Of a stretch of DNA of 64,000 nt, positions 39,302 to 50,680 are shown piece by piece. Origin of the DNA: Cheilinus undulatus. Taxonomy: Eukaryota > Chordata > Actinopteri > Labriformes > Labridae. The notes below the pieces were generated by a model. The model saw only the letters and a program-made list of their open reading frames with translations, did not search any database and was not told the DNA's origin. The stretch spans positions 23,526,196 through 23,590,195 of the forward strand of contig NC_054873.1 in the NCBI RefSeq assembly GCF_018320785.1, given 5' to 3'. Position numbers and translations under genes: made by a program. The stretch's first letter is position 1; every line of letters starts with the position of its first letter.

Positions 39302-39424
39302 CTTTTACTAATCCACTGAGCTGTCTGTGAGTGAAATGAGACATTAAGGAGCAGTGGTAGACTTATTTTCGCTGTGGCTGCAGTGAGAAACTGCAGTTGC
39401 ATAACCAAAGTGTGATGAAAGGGA

Positions 39425-39515
39425 CAATAAATCATGCGATTAATTGTGATTGAAAAATTAGTGCACTAATTGATTAATTATAACTAATGCTATTAGTCTT
39501 GACAGCCATAGAGCA
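39425..39515. mobile_element. hAT end fragment
   Basis: GCGATTAATTGTGATTG...TTGATTAATTA followed by CTTGACAGCCATA resembles the right end of another hAT copy. The rest is missing. Confidence 0.4.
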
Positions 39516-40559
39516 TCCTTTTCAACCAATGACAATCTAGTGGAGAAAGTCCATCAGCTGTATGTTGGTATCTGTGTGCTCACTGTAGTGAGTGCTTGCT
39601 GTAGTGAGCTCACATTGTCAGTGTTGTTTCTTCATCCAGCCCAGTGACAGGCTGTGTGTGAGACACCGCACTAGGTGATGGCTACAATTCAGCATCCTTT
39701 CACTGTCAGGGGAAACGTGAGCTTTGTAGGTTTGTGCATAGGGTCGTTTTAGCATCAGCATTCAGGTTAGGGTCTTATTTTCTCTCACAATCAGAAAGAG
39801 AAGAGAGGAATCAGTTCACGCCGTGTTTTGAACTTTAAGTCACTGGACTGATGTTGATTCCTCTCAGACCAAAGGCAAGCAAACCCACACACCTTCTGTT
39901 ATTTCCAGTGCTGGATTGGTCTCACCTTTACAGCATGCTGATATAATAGTAAGTCTAAAGCTTGATTAGATGCTGTAATTAAGCTTTCACTTAAAAAAAC
40001 AGTAGACCTCTTGAATCAAAGCAATGCAGATGGAATATGGCGAAAGTGTATAAAAGAAGCAGCCACACCCTTGTTGAACGCCTCCAGCTTCTTCCATTAA
40101 GATCAGTGGGAACAGACTGGACAGGAGAAGTGAAACTGAAAAAAACAAAGCTTCAGTGTTTATCAGTATTGCCTCACTTGGTGCTGCAAAGGAGAGCAAC
40201 TTTAATTTTGAGGCGAACGTGACTCAAAAACACGGACGATAAGTGAATCGTTTACAACTTGAAGCAAGCAAAAATCTATAAATCTTGTGCATTTCTGTTT
40301 TAATATTAATGCTTCTTTTGTTTGGCTTTTTAATCCCCTCTTTTTTACAGTATGTTGGAACAAATCAAGCCTTAAATCAACTAAAAAAAAATCATTATTA
40401 CGCAAACAGCAAAGGCAGGATTCAGAGATGGCCAAAGCAAGAAAGAAAAAAAATCCTAAATAAAAGATTACTCTCCCCGTTTTTGTAGTGGGGCTACTAA
40501 ATGGAAAGACGGAATATTAGCAATGAAATAGCTCTGCTTGGAGACAACATTGGAGAAAG
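39516..40559. other. No recognised feature
   Basis: Non-repetitive AT-rich DNA. A short direct repeat of CTGTAGTGAG-like text lies near 39583-39610. Confidence 0.4.
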
Positions 40560-40930
40560 GAGTGTGGGGAGTGCTTGAAAAAAAAAAGAGACTGAATATA
40601 AAGGAGAAAAGACAGAGTTGAGGGAGGAGAGGAGAAGAGCATTCAGCAAGGAGGATATAAAAGGAACAGAGAGGGGGGCGAGGGAGTGAGACAGAGAGAG
40701 AGAGAGCTATGGAAGGAAAGAGAGAAAGAGAGCATAAGAGAGACGAGAGAAAGAAGAGGGGGGGCATGGGAGAGCAAGAGAGAGGAGGAGAGAGAGATCA
40801 AGAGAAAGAGGGAGGGGTAGTGAGTGAGAGAAACAGAGACAGAGGACGAAAGAGAAAGACAGAGGAGAGAAAAACAGAGAGGGGGAAGGGAGAAAGAGGG
40901 ATAGCCACAAGAGACTCAAAAACCACAGAA
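40560..40930. repeat. Polypurine tract E
   Basis: GA-rich on the + strand (GAGAGAGAGAGAG, GGAGAGAGAGAT and similar) for about 350 bp. Frames in it are artefacts. Confidence 0.82.
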
Positions 40931-41564
40931 TAAAAAAACCCTCTGTCTGTCTGTAACTCTATATAGATATACAAATATGAATCCTAATATATGGGCACAT
41001 TGCATTTCTTCTAGGATAGTCAAGAGCACAGATTTCAAGTTCATACAATAAGTCGGCAAACACATTGTCGGACCATGCAAACTCATATCTTCTTATCAGG
41101 AATGCAGTTTTTCATTGCAGTAAGGTGGGAGAGGAATTTTTACCAAGGTGCTTTATCCTATTTTAGTCACTCTGAAGTCTCTTCCTGCTATGTGATTCAT
41201 GGAAAAGTGTGCTTATAAAATATATACTGTACTCTCTGCAGGGCAAAAAAGGCAAAAATTTTGACAAACGTGCCAGTGTCCTACATAGTGAAACGGCCCC
41301 AGATTTACTCAAGGTGAGGCCCACAATGAACCACGGAAGCCTATTAACACTAGAGGTCTCTGGAGTGCCTTATATGCTGGTTTGAGGCGACCACATTGGA
41401 AGAGACTGTGGGGACGCAGCCACTGTCCCTCTATGGCCGTCACTCCTTTGTATTATTCCTCCACCTCCCGGTAACAAATTTCAGTCGGAATTACTTTTCT
41501 TTCGTCCAAGTTTCATTCTTTTAAATCAAACCCCCTTTGTCTATCTCTTCTTTTGTACCTTCCT

Positions 41565-41780
41565 CCTGTTTCCATGGTTACCTCTCTCTCTGCTCTGTAC
41601 ACTATCTATCTCTTCCTCCGTTTCCCTCTCTGTCTCTCTCACTCTGTTCTTATCTTTCTCATTTTGCTTTCATCTCTGCCTCCCTTCCTCCTGCTTTATC
41701 CCACACCCTCCTCACTCCGGCTTTTATCTCTCTTCACTTTCATCTGTCTTTCACCTTTCTCTCCCCTTCAAGCCTGCCAT
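41565..41780. repeat. Polypyrimidine tract F
   Basis: CT-rich on the + strand, with a strand bias opposite to tract E 700 bp away. Confidence 0.75.
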
Positions 41781-42679
41781 TCCATCATGCTGCTTTTTTG
41801 GTTCTTACTTATAGAGAGAAAGTTTTATCGGTTTCCCTGTCAATTCTGCATTTTTAATCATTTCCAATTTATCCAACCCACTTTCAATGCCATTGAGTCA
41901 TGCATTAAATTGTCTTCAGCTGAATGTGTGCCTGTGTGTGAGGTGGGAAGCAAAGGTGCAGGAGGCTGTAGTCTTTTACCATCATAAAGGAAGAGGAATG
42001 ATTTCTGTCATGATATCTTGAGATTAACTGGCTGCTGAGGTTTTGTCTTTCAGGAGAGCAGTAATGGATTTTTTCCCCTCTATTTTCTGTCTGACATCCA
42101 GTTTACGTCAACAAATTTACAAAGTGGCGCTTCTGATTTTATTATTTTTGATTTACCAGTCGGACTTGTGCTTATCTGAGTGGAGTCCCACTGAGACCGA
42201 GGAGGCAGAGCTCCTCGACGTGGGGCTGCCTCCTGTAAGGTAGCCTGTCATTTCTCTGCAGTGATGAAGATGTTCTTGTGAAGCACAAATGCCTCCCTCT
42301 ACGCACCTCAGTTGGGAGATAATCGTATTCACACACAGCTGTGGTTGGTTTAACACACCACCACATCATGTGTCACCGTGTGATACCGCACACAGAACTA
42401 ACACTGCCTAACCACAAACAGAGACCAGGGCTTTTCACAACTTGCCCCATTAAAGAAGACAATCAGCACTATACAGTGTTGGCCTAACACCAATTCACTG
42501 TAAGGTTGTCATCCACGGTGGTATATGCAGGGGGGGGTGTCTTCAAGTCAGTGACAAACTCATTCCAAGAGACACTGCATGTGGTGTGGGAGGAAGTTTT
42601 GTTCTGCAGCTTTGACTGAAACTAACCTCCCTCCCCTCTCCCTCGCCTTCCCCTTCCCCTTAAAGTACCACAACTATTC
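41781..42679. other. No recognised gene
   Basis: Mixed sequence. A pyrimidine run (CTCCCTCCCCTCTCCCTC) at about 42628-42660 leads into the next purine tract. Confidence 0.4.
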
Positions 42680-42975
42680 ACAAAAGAGAATAAAGAAAAC
42701 CTGAATAGAGGAAGAGGGAAAAAATGGGGTCCCTAGGCGAGAAAGAAAAGAAAAACAATGAAAGAAAACAGAATGAAAAGCAGCTAAAGAAAAAAAATGG
42801 AAGGAGAGAAAGAAGGACAGAGGGAGAGGGAGGAAGGGAGGGAGGGGAGACAGAAAAAGATACAGAGCAAAAGGAGCATAAAGCAGGCAGAGAAAAGCAT
42901 AGTGAAAAAGAAGAAAAAAAACACTGAAAGCTCGGAAAGACAGGAACATTTCAGTGAAAATAAATTCTAAGAAGA
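42680..42975. repeat. Polypurine tract G
   Basis: About 290 bp of A/G-rich sequence on the + strand, directly after a pyrimidine run. Confidence 0.8.
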
Positions 42976-43829
42976 AAATGAGGGGAGCAGCATATTGGAA
43001 AGGAAAAGGGTTATTTGGAATAGCCCGCAATGGGCTTGAAAAATTGATAATTACAGAAGAGATTGTACAAATACTGAAGACTAAGCTACTTTGATTTGCG
43101 TTAAATTAACATTTACAGCCAATAAGACTTTCTGAATGCCTTTTTTCAATCATTATTATGAGAAAAGACAGAGCAGATAAACCCTAGAGAGATGTTTTCA
43201 ATATTTGAAAATGCTCAGGGAAAGTCACACAGATTTAACCTTTATGTTAATTGACCTCCATGTGGTTTACATCGTCACTATCAATATCATCATCAGTGTG
43301 TCTGCAAGATCACTGTAGTCATTACTGTCATTAATGATGCAAGGTTTATAAAAACCAGATGAAGCTACATGCAAACATAAAGATACCAAACAGCTACCAT
43401 TTACATACTGACCAGGCATTCACCTGACCCTGATGGCCATAACGGTAGCATTGTGCCCTGTTAAAAACTCACTGTTCTCTTTCACTGCTTTGCTATACAT
43501 CTAGTAGACAGTAATATGTTTAATGATGCCCCAATTTTCTTGAATCTTAATTTCACTATGTGTTGCAGTGATTAGCCAAAAGTCCCTTTTTTCTTTTAAC
43601 AAATAGCGAATATAATTTCTCTTTTGATCTTTGTGCATCTTAAAATATCAAACTGAAATGCTCCACTTTTGGCAAGAGTTATCAAGAATCAAAAAAGGTG
43701 CAACATTTCAGAAAATGTGTTGTTTACTTACCTTGTTCAGAGTTTATTAAAATATACTTCAGCAGTAAATAGCTGGTTAGTTTAATTTACACCAAAACTT
43801 GGATCAGGAAGCCAATGTAGTTGAATCAA
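42976..43829. other. No recognised feature
   Basis: AT-rich DNA without exons or repeats that I recognise. Confidence 0.4.
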
Positions 43830-44038
43830 CCAACGAGCAGTGATAGCACACAGTTTAAAGCTACAGCCAACTCTCAGGTCTTGTTGATTTCAGCGCCCCC
43901 TGTGGACAAAGTGCTCCCTTATTTTCTACTGTTTTCTTACCAGAAATCTTTGCCTGCTGTCTTTTCATGGTCAAGTCTGGTTCTTTTTGAGAATCATGGT
44001 GCTCTACAAGAACATGACACACCAGGTAGTCTGTTTAA
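43830..44038. repeat. Teleost interspersed repeat-like stretch
   Basis: The text TTGATTTCAGCGCCCCCTGT and its surroundings resemble a repeat frequent in fish genomes. No open frame of interest. Assignment is from memory. Confidence 0.35.
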
Positions 44039-44338
44039 TACACTATATGGACAAAAGTATTTAGCCACCAATAGAGTTAGGGTAGGGCATACCAAGACAT
44101 ATTGGACAATGCTATGCTTCCAACTTTGAGGCAACAGTTTGGCAAAGGCCCTTTTTTATTCCAAAATGATTGTGCCAAAAGCACGGACTATAAAGAGATG
44201 GTTTAATAGGTTCAATAAGGAAGAACTTGACTGGCCTGCACAGAGCCCTGACCTCAATCCCATTGAATACCTTTGGAATAAGCAGGAACAGAGATTGCGA
44301 GCCAGACCTTCTTATCCAACATCAGAGTCTGATCTCAT

Positions 44339-45209
44339 TAAGGTTGTTGGAACAAATTTTGGGGTTTGAATATAATTTGAATATTTAAAAACTCATTAAT
44401 GTTCGAAAGCTAAAGCTGCTATTCGAGCGTGTCTTTAAATTATTTTTGCTGTTTATAATTGTTCTTGAGTCCCTCCCCTCTCTCCTTGGTCTCTACTTCA
44501 CCTATATGTAGGTGTAGGAACCTAATGTTTTGTCACATGACACGTGACAGAGGCGCCAAACGCCGCCATTGGGGATGTTTATCGCCAAGGTGGAGCACAC
44601 GCTGGTGGTGATTTGGCAAGTAGGACTTCACAAAATCAACAAGAGGTGCTAATGTATGAGAGTAAAACCGCACTGCCAAAGTACAGTAACCTGCTGTTGT
44701 GGTGTAAAATGTTCCCGTCCGCTTATCCTCTCCTGTCTCAGCTGGCACGCCGTTACCTGTGCATCCTGGGCACCTCCGTCAGGGCAGAGAGGGTTTTCTC
44801 CACAGCTGGGACGATAGTGAACAAAACCGCTGTTCTTGATTCAGAAAACTAGGATCGTCACTTGGTGTTTTTAGGTAAAAAAAAAAGTAAGTACAAGATA
44901 CATTTTGTAAATGCTTTGTTCATTATAAACATGATGTCATCACCGTTGTAAGCGGCACAATTTAATTTATTTTTGTTTGAGATTTAATCTATAACCTGTT
45001 TGTTTTAAAGTTGACCATCAGTACCAAAATGCCTGTTGAAGGCCTCTAAATGGTGCAGGTGGCTAAAAAAGAACATAAAAATGAACACTAATTACTTTTG
45101 CTTTTAGCCCATTATTTCTTTATTGCAATCTCTAAATATTTGGATATTATTCGAAATCTGTAAAAAATAATAAATGAAATTCGAATATAGATAAATATTG
45201 ACAGCCCTG
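44339..45209 (+). mobile_element. hAT element nested in the Tc1 copy
   Basis: The right end ...TTGACAGCCCTG is the classic hAT terminus (inverted CAGGGCTGTCAA). The left end TAAGGTTGTTGG is a decayed match. It is flanked by 8-bp repeats GATCTCAT (44331-44338) and GATCTCGT (45210-45217), one mismatch apart. The length is 871 bp, so most of the transposase is gone. Confidence 0.82.
44544..44852 (+). pseudogene. hAT transposase C-terminal dimerisation domain fragment
   Basis: The frame includes LLLWCKMFPSAYPLLSQLAR, YLCILGTSVRAERVFSTAG and IVNKTAVLDSEN, which match the hAT family dimerisation region of ZBED-type transposases. No BED finger or catalytic core precedes it within the insert. It is a fragment carried by a non-autonomous copy. 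Confidence 0.82.
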
Positions 45210-45420
45210 GATCTCGTAAATGCTCTACAGAATGAATAGGCACAAATTCTCCCAGGAACACTAGAAAATCTTGTGGAAAGCCTTACAAGAAGAGTGGAGG
45301 CTGTTATAGCTGCAAAACTCAGACCAATGCCATATTAAAGTACATGTACTAGAGTACAATGTCATTACAGTCCCTGTTGATATAACGGGCAGGTGGCTGA
45401 ATACTTTTGTCCATATAGGG

Positions 45421-45980
45421 TATATCCATGGCATGGGAATATTTAACATTCATCAGGACAACCTTCTGTAGTCTATGTTTGGGAAGGACAGAACCTTTGA
45501 AAAACTTTTCAGAGGGTGATCTGATGAACGCTCTGTCTGCTAATCAGTGACAAGACATATTGACGTAGTGGGCATGCACAGCCCCTGTGTAAAGCTCAAA
45601 CACAGTTTCTGTCATTGTTCACTATCAGTGGAGCCAGGTGATAAATCAAACTCATGTCAAAGCTGGTCAGGAGAGCAGCAGCAATATCTTTTTGGGAAGC
45701 AAATCTTTTGGTGCAGTTTTTACCCTTCTTTTATTAAGTATGGCAGCCATTGTTTACCAGATTGAAGTAAATTAAATTTTTGAAGAAATTTTTGTTTTGA
45801 AGAATTGAATATATGCTAGATGAGTCTGCCTAATGACAGACATGGAATCTGGCTAATGCATCTGCTTTGCAAGGTAAATTTTCCAATAAAATACACAAAA
45901 ATGGACAAAGTTACAACATAAAAACATGTAGGTATTTAACCAGGGAATTTCTTTAAGTAAACCAGAAATCATTGAAGAAT
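45421..45980. other. Unannotated stretch with a solo transposon end
   Basis: Near 45855-45880 the inverted text of the TTACCTTGCAAAGCAGATG terminus (same family as 12635-13212) appears without a partner. Nothing else was recognised. Confidence 0.4.
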
Positions 45981-45983
45981 TAA

Positions 45984-46481
45984 CTGCGTTTTCACTAGGT
46001 TGTTAAGTTAAACTAAATATGGGTTGGTATGGCAATTTGCATAATAGTTTGCATTTCCACAGACACCCGTACCCTCACTTGGTGGGTGGCGTTGTAAGCT
46101 GGATGGCAAGGCTACGCCACCAGCTGGAACACTTTCTTGTGCCTCACAGTCCCATCAAATTCCCTTTGCACCTCCTTGTCACAGACAGTCACAAGGCAGG
46201 TGTGCAGCTCTGTGGTGGTCCACGAGGTGGTATGACGCGCTGACATCACAAAAACATCTTCACGGTAGTATTCGACAGGTTCTGTGTTTGTGTTTATTAC
46301 CGCTTTGCACTGTTGTGTGTAGCTCCACCATTTAGGGATGGAGAGGTAAGCTTGGTAACCCTATGAAAGGGTGCCAAAAAAGTTGGACATTGCAGGTCAG
46401 TTATTTGGGACCCTTTCCAGGTTTTAATAATGGGGACGCAAATAAACGGGTACTGAACTGGACCACCTGGTAGAAATGGCC
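45984..46481. mobile_element. Harbinger-like MITE
   Basis: TAA trinucleotides flank it (45981-45983 and 46482-46484). The left end CTGCGTTTTCACTAGGTTGT and the right end (inverted GGCCATTTCTACCAGGTGGT) are imperfect inverted repeats. It is about 500 bp with no transposase. A TAA target duplication and this size fit PIF/Harbinger-derived MITEs. The family name is inferred. Confidence 0.6.
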
Positions 46482-46484
46482 TAA

Positions 46485-48206
46485 GACTGCCAGTATACAG
46501 TGAGTGGATAAGTAGATGGTGAGCATCTCCACGTGAAATTTATTGTGGACTTTGTGATTATGTAACAGATAAAATCAGTAACATTAAGTATTTAAAATTT
46601 TGTTGTAAGGGAACAAACGAGGGCCTAACTGCTAGTTGACCATGTTCAAAAGTAACTCATTCCTTATTCATTCCAGTTTCAGAATCATTTCATTAATTTC
46701 TCAGATAAAAAGATCAAATTTTTTTTCTTCAGAGTTAAGAGCAGAATTTTCTGTGGGCTGCAAAGCTTTATGCTGTTTTTGGTGAGGCTGCATTACCATA
46801 CAGTCTGGACACTATTGGATTAAGCTTAATGCTTGGATTTGAAGAAAAATAGTTGAATGATGTCTATTTAAAACCAAAATTATGGAAATATATTCAGATA
46901 GAATTCAACTTTGTTACTGCATTTTATGTTAAGCAAACCTAACAAGAGGTTAGAGATTTTTGGTCGCTCAGTTGAAAACAGGAATCTTTCCTCTGGCTCT
47001 TGAAGTCGGCAGATTTAAAAACATACCAGAAAAACAAAGACTAGTGAACTTTATGATTTAGGAAAAGCCAAGAATGAGTCTCGATTTCCTTTACAGTGTT
47101 CCTTTCGGTGTTTATTCTATGATGAGTTAAAAATGTGAATGAATTTGTACGTTCAAAATCCTGAAATACTTTGGAGTAATGATGACAATTAGAGTTGGTT
47201 TTGCACTTTTAGTGTTCATAAGTTGGCCACTTTTTAGCAAAAGGCTGTAAGAAAATGCAGGATGGATTATTTCCTTAGAATTTTCATTAAGTGTCTACTT
47301 TTGGCATCTGGTCTCTCTGAATTATTAACAGTGCCTTGTAAGCCTCTTAGGGTTGAGTATATTATTTATGCCTCACATAATAAAACTAAATATATCAGCC
47401 AGTCTAGATGATCAACATACAGGTTGCTCAATCCATTATTACTCATTGATTACCTATTCCTTTGATATTAATTTTATTGTAAAGTGGATGCATGGATGGC
47501 GTGCATATGTATTGTCTCAATGAGCTTAAAAATCTGATTAAGTGATATATACAGTGAAGATTTTGGTGAGAAGTTGTTCTGTGTCCCTTTTTTTCTGAAT
47601 TTTGACTTTGAGTATGAGTCTGCAGCCACTCTCCCTGAGCGAGCAGAGGAACGGTGCTTAGCTCTCTGTTTATTGTGGCCTGCAGAAGGTTAACTTTGTC
47701 CACTGGCACCAGTGATGTCATGATCAAGAATCTGATACTAGGTATCAGAAATACAATCTGTAATTGAAAACACTGACCTTTCTCGCTCTGCTCTGGCAAA
47801 GATGAACATAACAAACAATAACAATTGTATTGGACGATATGACGGATCATGTAATGAGCAGCTAAAGCTTTTTCTGCGTTACAGGTAGAATCTACATTTT
47901 CATCCAGCAATCATCTTAAATGTAAGAGAGCTGGGGTCAGAGCTAGGGTTCACATTTTGGAGACAGAGGCTTTTATGGACACGGTCTTTTCAGGAGTACT
48001 TTATCTAAGCTAAAGCACAGGAGCATTTCAATTAAAATCCATTCAATTCAATTAGACGCAATTTATTCATATCTGTGGAGACATCTCAGAATGACTAAAG
48101 TGATCTTAATGAATTCTTTAAATTGTCAAACTTTTGAAGTACATCGAAACCATTCATAAAACATATCCATGCCATTACAATAAATAGGCATCTTAATGCA
48201 GCAAGG
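46485..48206. other. No recognised feature
   Basis: AT-rich DNA. Short open frames, for example 47443-47910 on the - strand, show no family resemblance or splice context. Confidence 0.4.
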
Positions 48207-48233
48207 AAAAAAAAAAAAAAAAAAAAAAAAAAA
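48207..48233. repeat. Poly(A) run
   Basis: Twenty-seven A in a row. A second A-rich stretch lies at 48534-48561. Either could be the tail of a lost retroelement, but no body was recognised. Confidence 0.9.
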
Positions 48234-48978
48234 CCTCTTCTGGTTGCAAGGGTTGAAGACTTGCACAATACACATTACTGAACTCAATTATTTTAGTTCT
48301 CCATTTCATCCTGTTTTTGACAGCACTGTATAAACTGCATGGGGGCAATAGTAGCTCCATCCTGGGGAGATGGATTAGGAATCAAAGTATGGGAATAGAT
48401 CTGATTGCTGCAGCAAACCTCCAGCTGCTGAGGTATCTTTATTTGCATTTGCGTCTTTATGGATAGCATGGTGTTGTGCATGTGTGTATAATACTGGTCT
48501 ATGTGTAGCATGGAAAAACAAAACAAAACAAAATAAAAAAAAAAAAACAAAAAAAAAAAACCAGAGTGTTGATTCATTTCCCAGCAGGTCGTGATAAAAG
48601 ATATGTTCTTCTACTTCATAAGAACCCACATGGAAAGCAAATAAATGACAACAAATTTCTGGAAGATAGAAAAGTAACCAATGTTGCTTGAAGAGAAATC
48701 AGGAGAATGGCAACTGTTGGTAAGAGACTTTTGTGAATAAACACTAAAGAAACTTAACAGTGGTTGGTTTGATTTGGAGTTTTGAGTTTGTTTAATTGAA
48801 AAGAACAAATTACCACTACAGGGCCTAAAATGTAGTTATTCATAAAGTATATGTATAAAATTACTATCAGTTATTGAGATGTTTATTTCCAATGTAAAAA
48901 AGGGTCAAAATTTAATAAAATGACATAAAAATAGGCTTTGATAATAAAAATCCCCCAAATGTCTTAAAACAGATTCAG

Positions 48979-49353
48979 ATGGACCTTTCTGTCAGTTCTG
49001 TGTGTTCACTTTGTCTGTTTTTGATCTATTCTCTTGAAGTTCACCGATACAGACCAAACATCGCAATACCACCGCCAACTGTGGGGGCAGTGTTGAGCAA
49101 TGCATACAAACAGTTCAGCCCAGCATGGCAAAACATGATGAAGCAAAATCTTTTGGAAAAAAGGCAAAACTTAATTTTTATGGTGAGGAAATATCACCAA
49201 ATATTGAGTAAGTTGTTTGAAAATGCAAACATATCAATGATGTTGGCTCACCTGGGCACAAAGACAGACAACAAGAGTACAGCTGAGCAGAGGGTGGACT
49301 GTTATTTCCTCAGTCTATGGGATGGATGGTGCAGAATCAAAGAAGCTCCATGA
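48979..49353 (+). CDS. Unidentified 124-codon open frame, doubtful
   Basis: The frame runs 375 nt in AT-rich DNA with ordinary, non-repetitive amino acid composition. It includes YRPNIAIPPPTVGAVLSNAY and FENANISMMLAHLGTK. The first 20 residues are hydrophobic. I do not recognise the protein. There is no promoter, splice site or poly(A) context that I can point to. It could be a decayed coding relic of a transposon or retrocopy. Not confidently a gene. Confidence 0.2.
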   Translation: MDLSVSSVCSLCLFLIYSLEVHRYRPNIAIPPPTVGAVLSNAYKQFSPAWQNMMKQNLLEKRQNLIFMVRKYHQILSKLFENANISMMLAHLGTKTDNKSTAEQRVDCYFLSLWDGWCRIKEAP

Positions 49354-49589
49354 CAGACGGCAACCACTAGTGGATTAGTTTTTCAATGTCCACTACAACA
49401 TAACTGACGTATGTAAGTACAAGGGCAATGATTGTTGTAATGTTTGAAATGCACAGATCTGTTTTTGTACGTGCATAGAGTAGAGCCTTAATGCAGAGGT
49501 GCAAAAAACTGCAGTTCCGAGTTTTCCACTTGAGACTTACTGCAAAGCCCCACCTTACACATTTAAAATGATCTTAACCCTCTGGGACC

Positions 49590-50000
49590 GTTCAAATATT
49601 TGTTACACATAGGACCTTTAGCGCATAAAACGCACTCCTCATATTATTGCTATTAAAAACATTATACATTTATATTTTATTCTGCTTTCATGGAGCTCAT
49701 TTTATTCAGCTACATCTGACCTAAATATTGATATGGAATATTCTTGCATTTTTAAAGATTTGACCCTTTAAAGGCCAGATATTTGTCATGATGGTACCAT
49801 GTTTTCAGATGGAAAAAGGGAAAATATTAAGTATTTTCAATATACTAAATGCTAGATATTTTGTTTTGGATCATTACAGCCTGAGATATGTCAATGATTA
49901 GCAGTAACGCTGATTTTCATGCATTATTATTTTTTATGCAGTGACAAATACTCTCACTTGGGACCTTTAGCGCGTAAAACATGCCATTGAAATGTATTCT
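49590..50000. repeat. Spaced duplication of a GGACCTTTAGCGC motif
   Basis: GGACCTTTAGCGCATAAAAC (about 49612) recurs as GGACCTTTAGCGCGTAAAAC (about 49966), with similar flanking text. This suggests a two-unit diverged repeat of about 350 bp or two ends of one element. Confidence 0.5.
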
Positions 50001-50227
50001 ACCTGTAATTTTTGATCTCCCTTCCATGAAAGCATAATACATACATTTTATCATATCTGGGTGTCAGTCTGGCCTTTGACCTTGAAACTGATCATTTTGA
50101 GTTCACTCCACCCAATGGTATCATTTTGACCATATGTGGCATACGAAGAAAAAACATGCTATTTCTACTAGATGGTACTGTCCCATTTGACCCCCTCCTG
50201 GTGGGGGGGGGGGCACACGTATGGATG

Positions 50228-50302
50228 GGTGTGTGTGTAGTTGTATGTGTGTGTGTGTGTGGTGTGTGTGGGTGTGTGGGTGTGTGTGTGTGTGTGTGTG
50301 TA
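50228..50302. repeat. (GT)n microsatellite
   Basis: Interrupted TG repeat of about 75 bp, preceded by a G run at 50204-50213. A smaller CA/AC repeat is at 50406-50430. Confidence 0.92.
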
Positions 50303-50569
50303 CATTTATAACTCTGACGCTGAATTTGAAGTTGAGCTTTGAATTTTGAACTGAATGAAAACAGTGGCACCTGAAGGCCTTTGCTCATAATGTCATAAGG
50401 TCATATACACACACACACCCACACACAGGTCTATACACACAAGCATACCGCTTCAGGTAAATCAAAATATGGGGTATCTTCAATCACATCAAAGATGCAG
50501 CAGAAACAGAAACAATAACAAACTGGAACTTTTTGGTGAGTTGTTTACACAGCTGTGCTGCAGCCGAAA

Positions 50570-50611
50570 TGATCCCTGTTATTTCGGCTGCAGCCGAAAT
50601 AACAGGGATCA
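50570..50611. repeat. Perfect 42-bp palindrome
   Basis: The left arm TGATCCCTGTTATTTCGGCT (plus G) is exactly complementary to the right arm, with no spacer, centred at 50590/50591 (CTGCAG). Just before it, GCAGCCGAAAT occurs once more as a direct copy. Confidence 0.95.
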
Positions 50612-50639
50612 AACAAAAAGACACAATCTTACCAAAATT

Positions 50640-50680
50640 CCTGCCATATGCATGAACTCTGCATATGCATGAACTCTGAC
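50640..50680. repeat. Short tandem duplication
   Basis: CATATGCATGAACTCTG occurs twice in a row, at about 50644 and 50661. Confidence 0.85.

Larger units (their letters stand above)
44041..45420 (+). mobile_element. Tc1-like element split by a hAT insertion
   Basis: Both inverted termini are present: CACTATATGGACAAAAGTAT at 44041 and the matching ATACTTTTGTCCATATAGGG ending 45420, each next to TA. Without the insert the element is about 500 bp. The transposase remnant on the left (44190-44340: [33 protein letters not shown]) continues on the right at about 45218 (NALQNE...) through [20 protein letters not shown] text, so the hAT copy interrupted an already shortened transposase. Confidence 0.85.

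Noticed and set aside
41220..41470. A possible znf710 upstream exon or TATA promoter on the - strand (CATATAAGGC)
   Set aside because: One TATA-like motif without a clear donor or conserved leader is not enough evidence.
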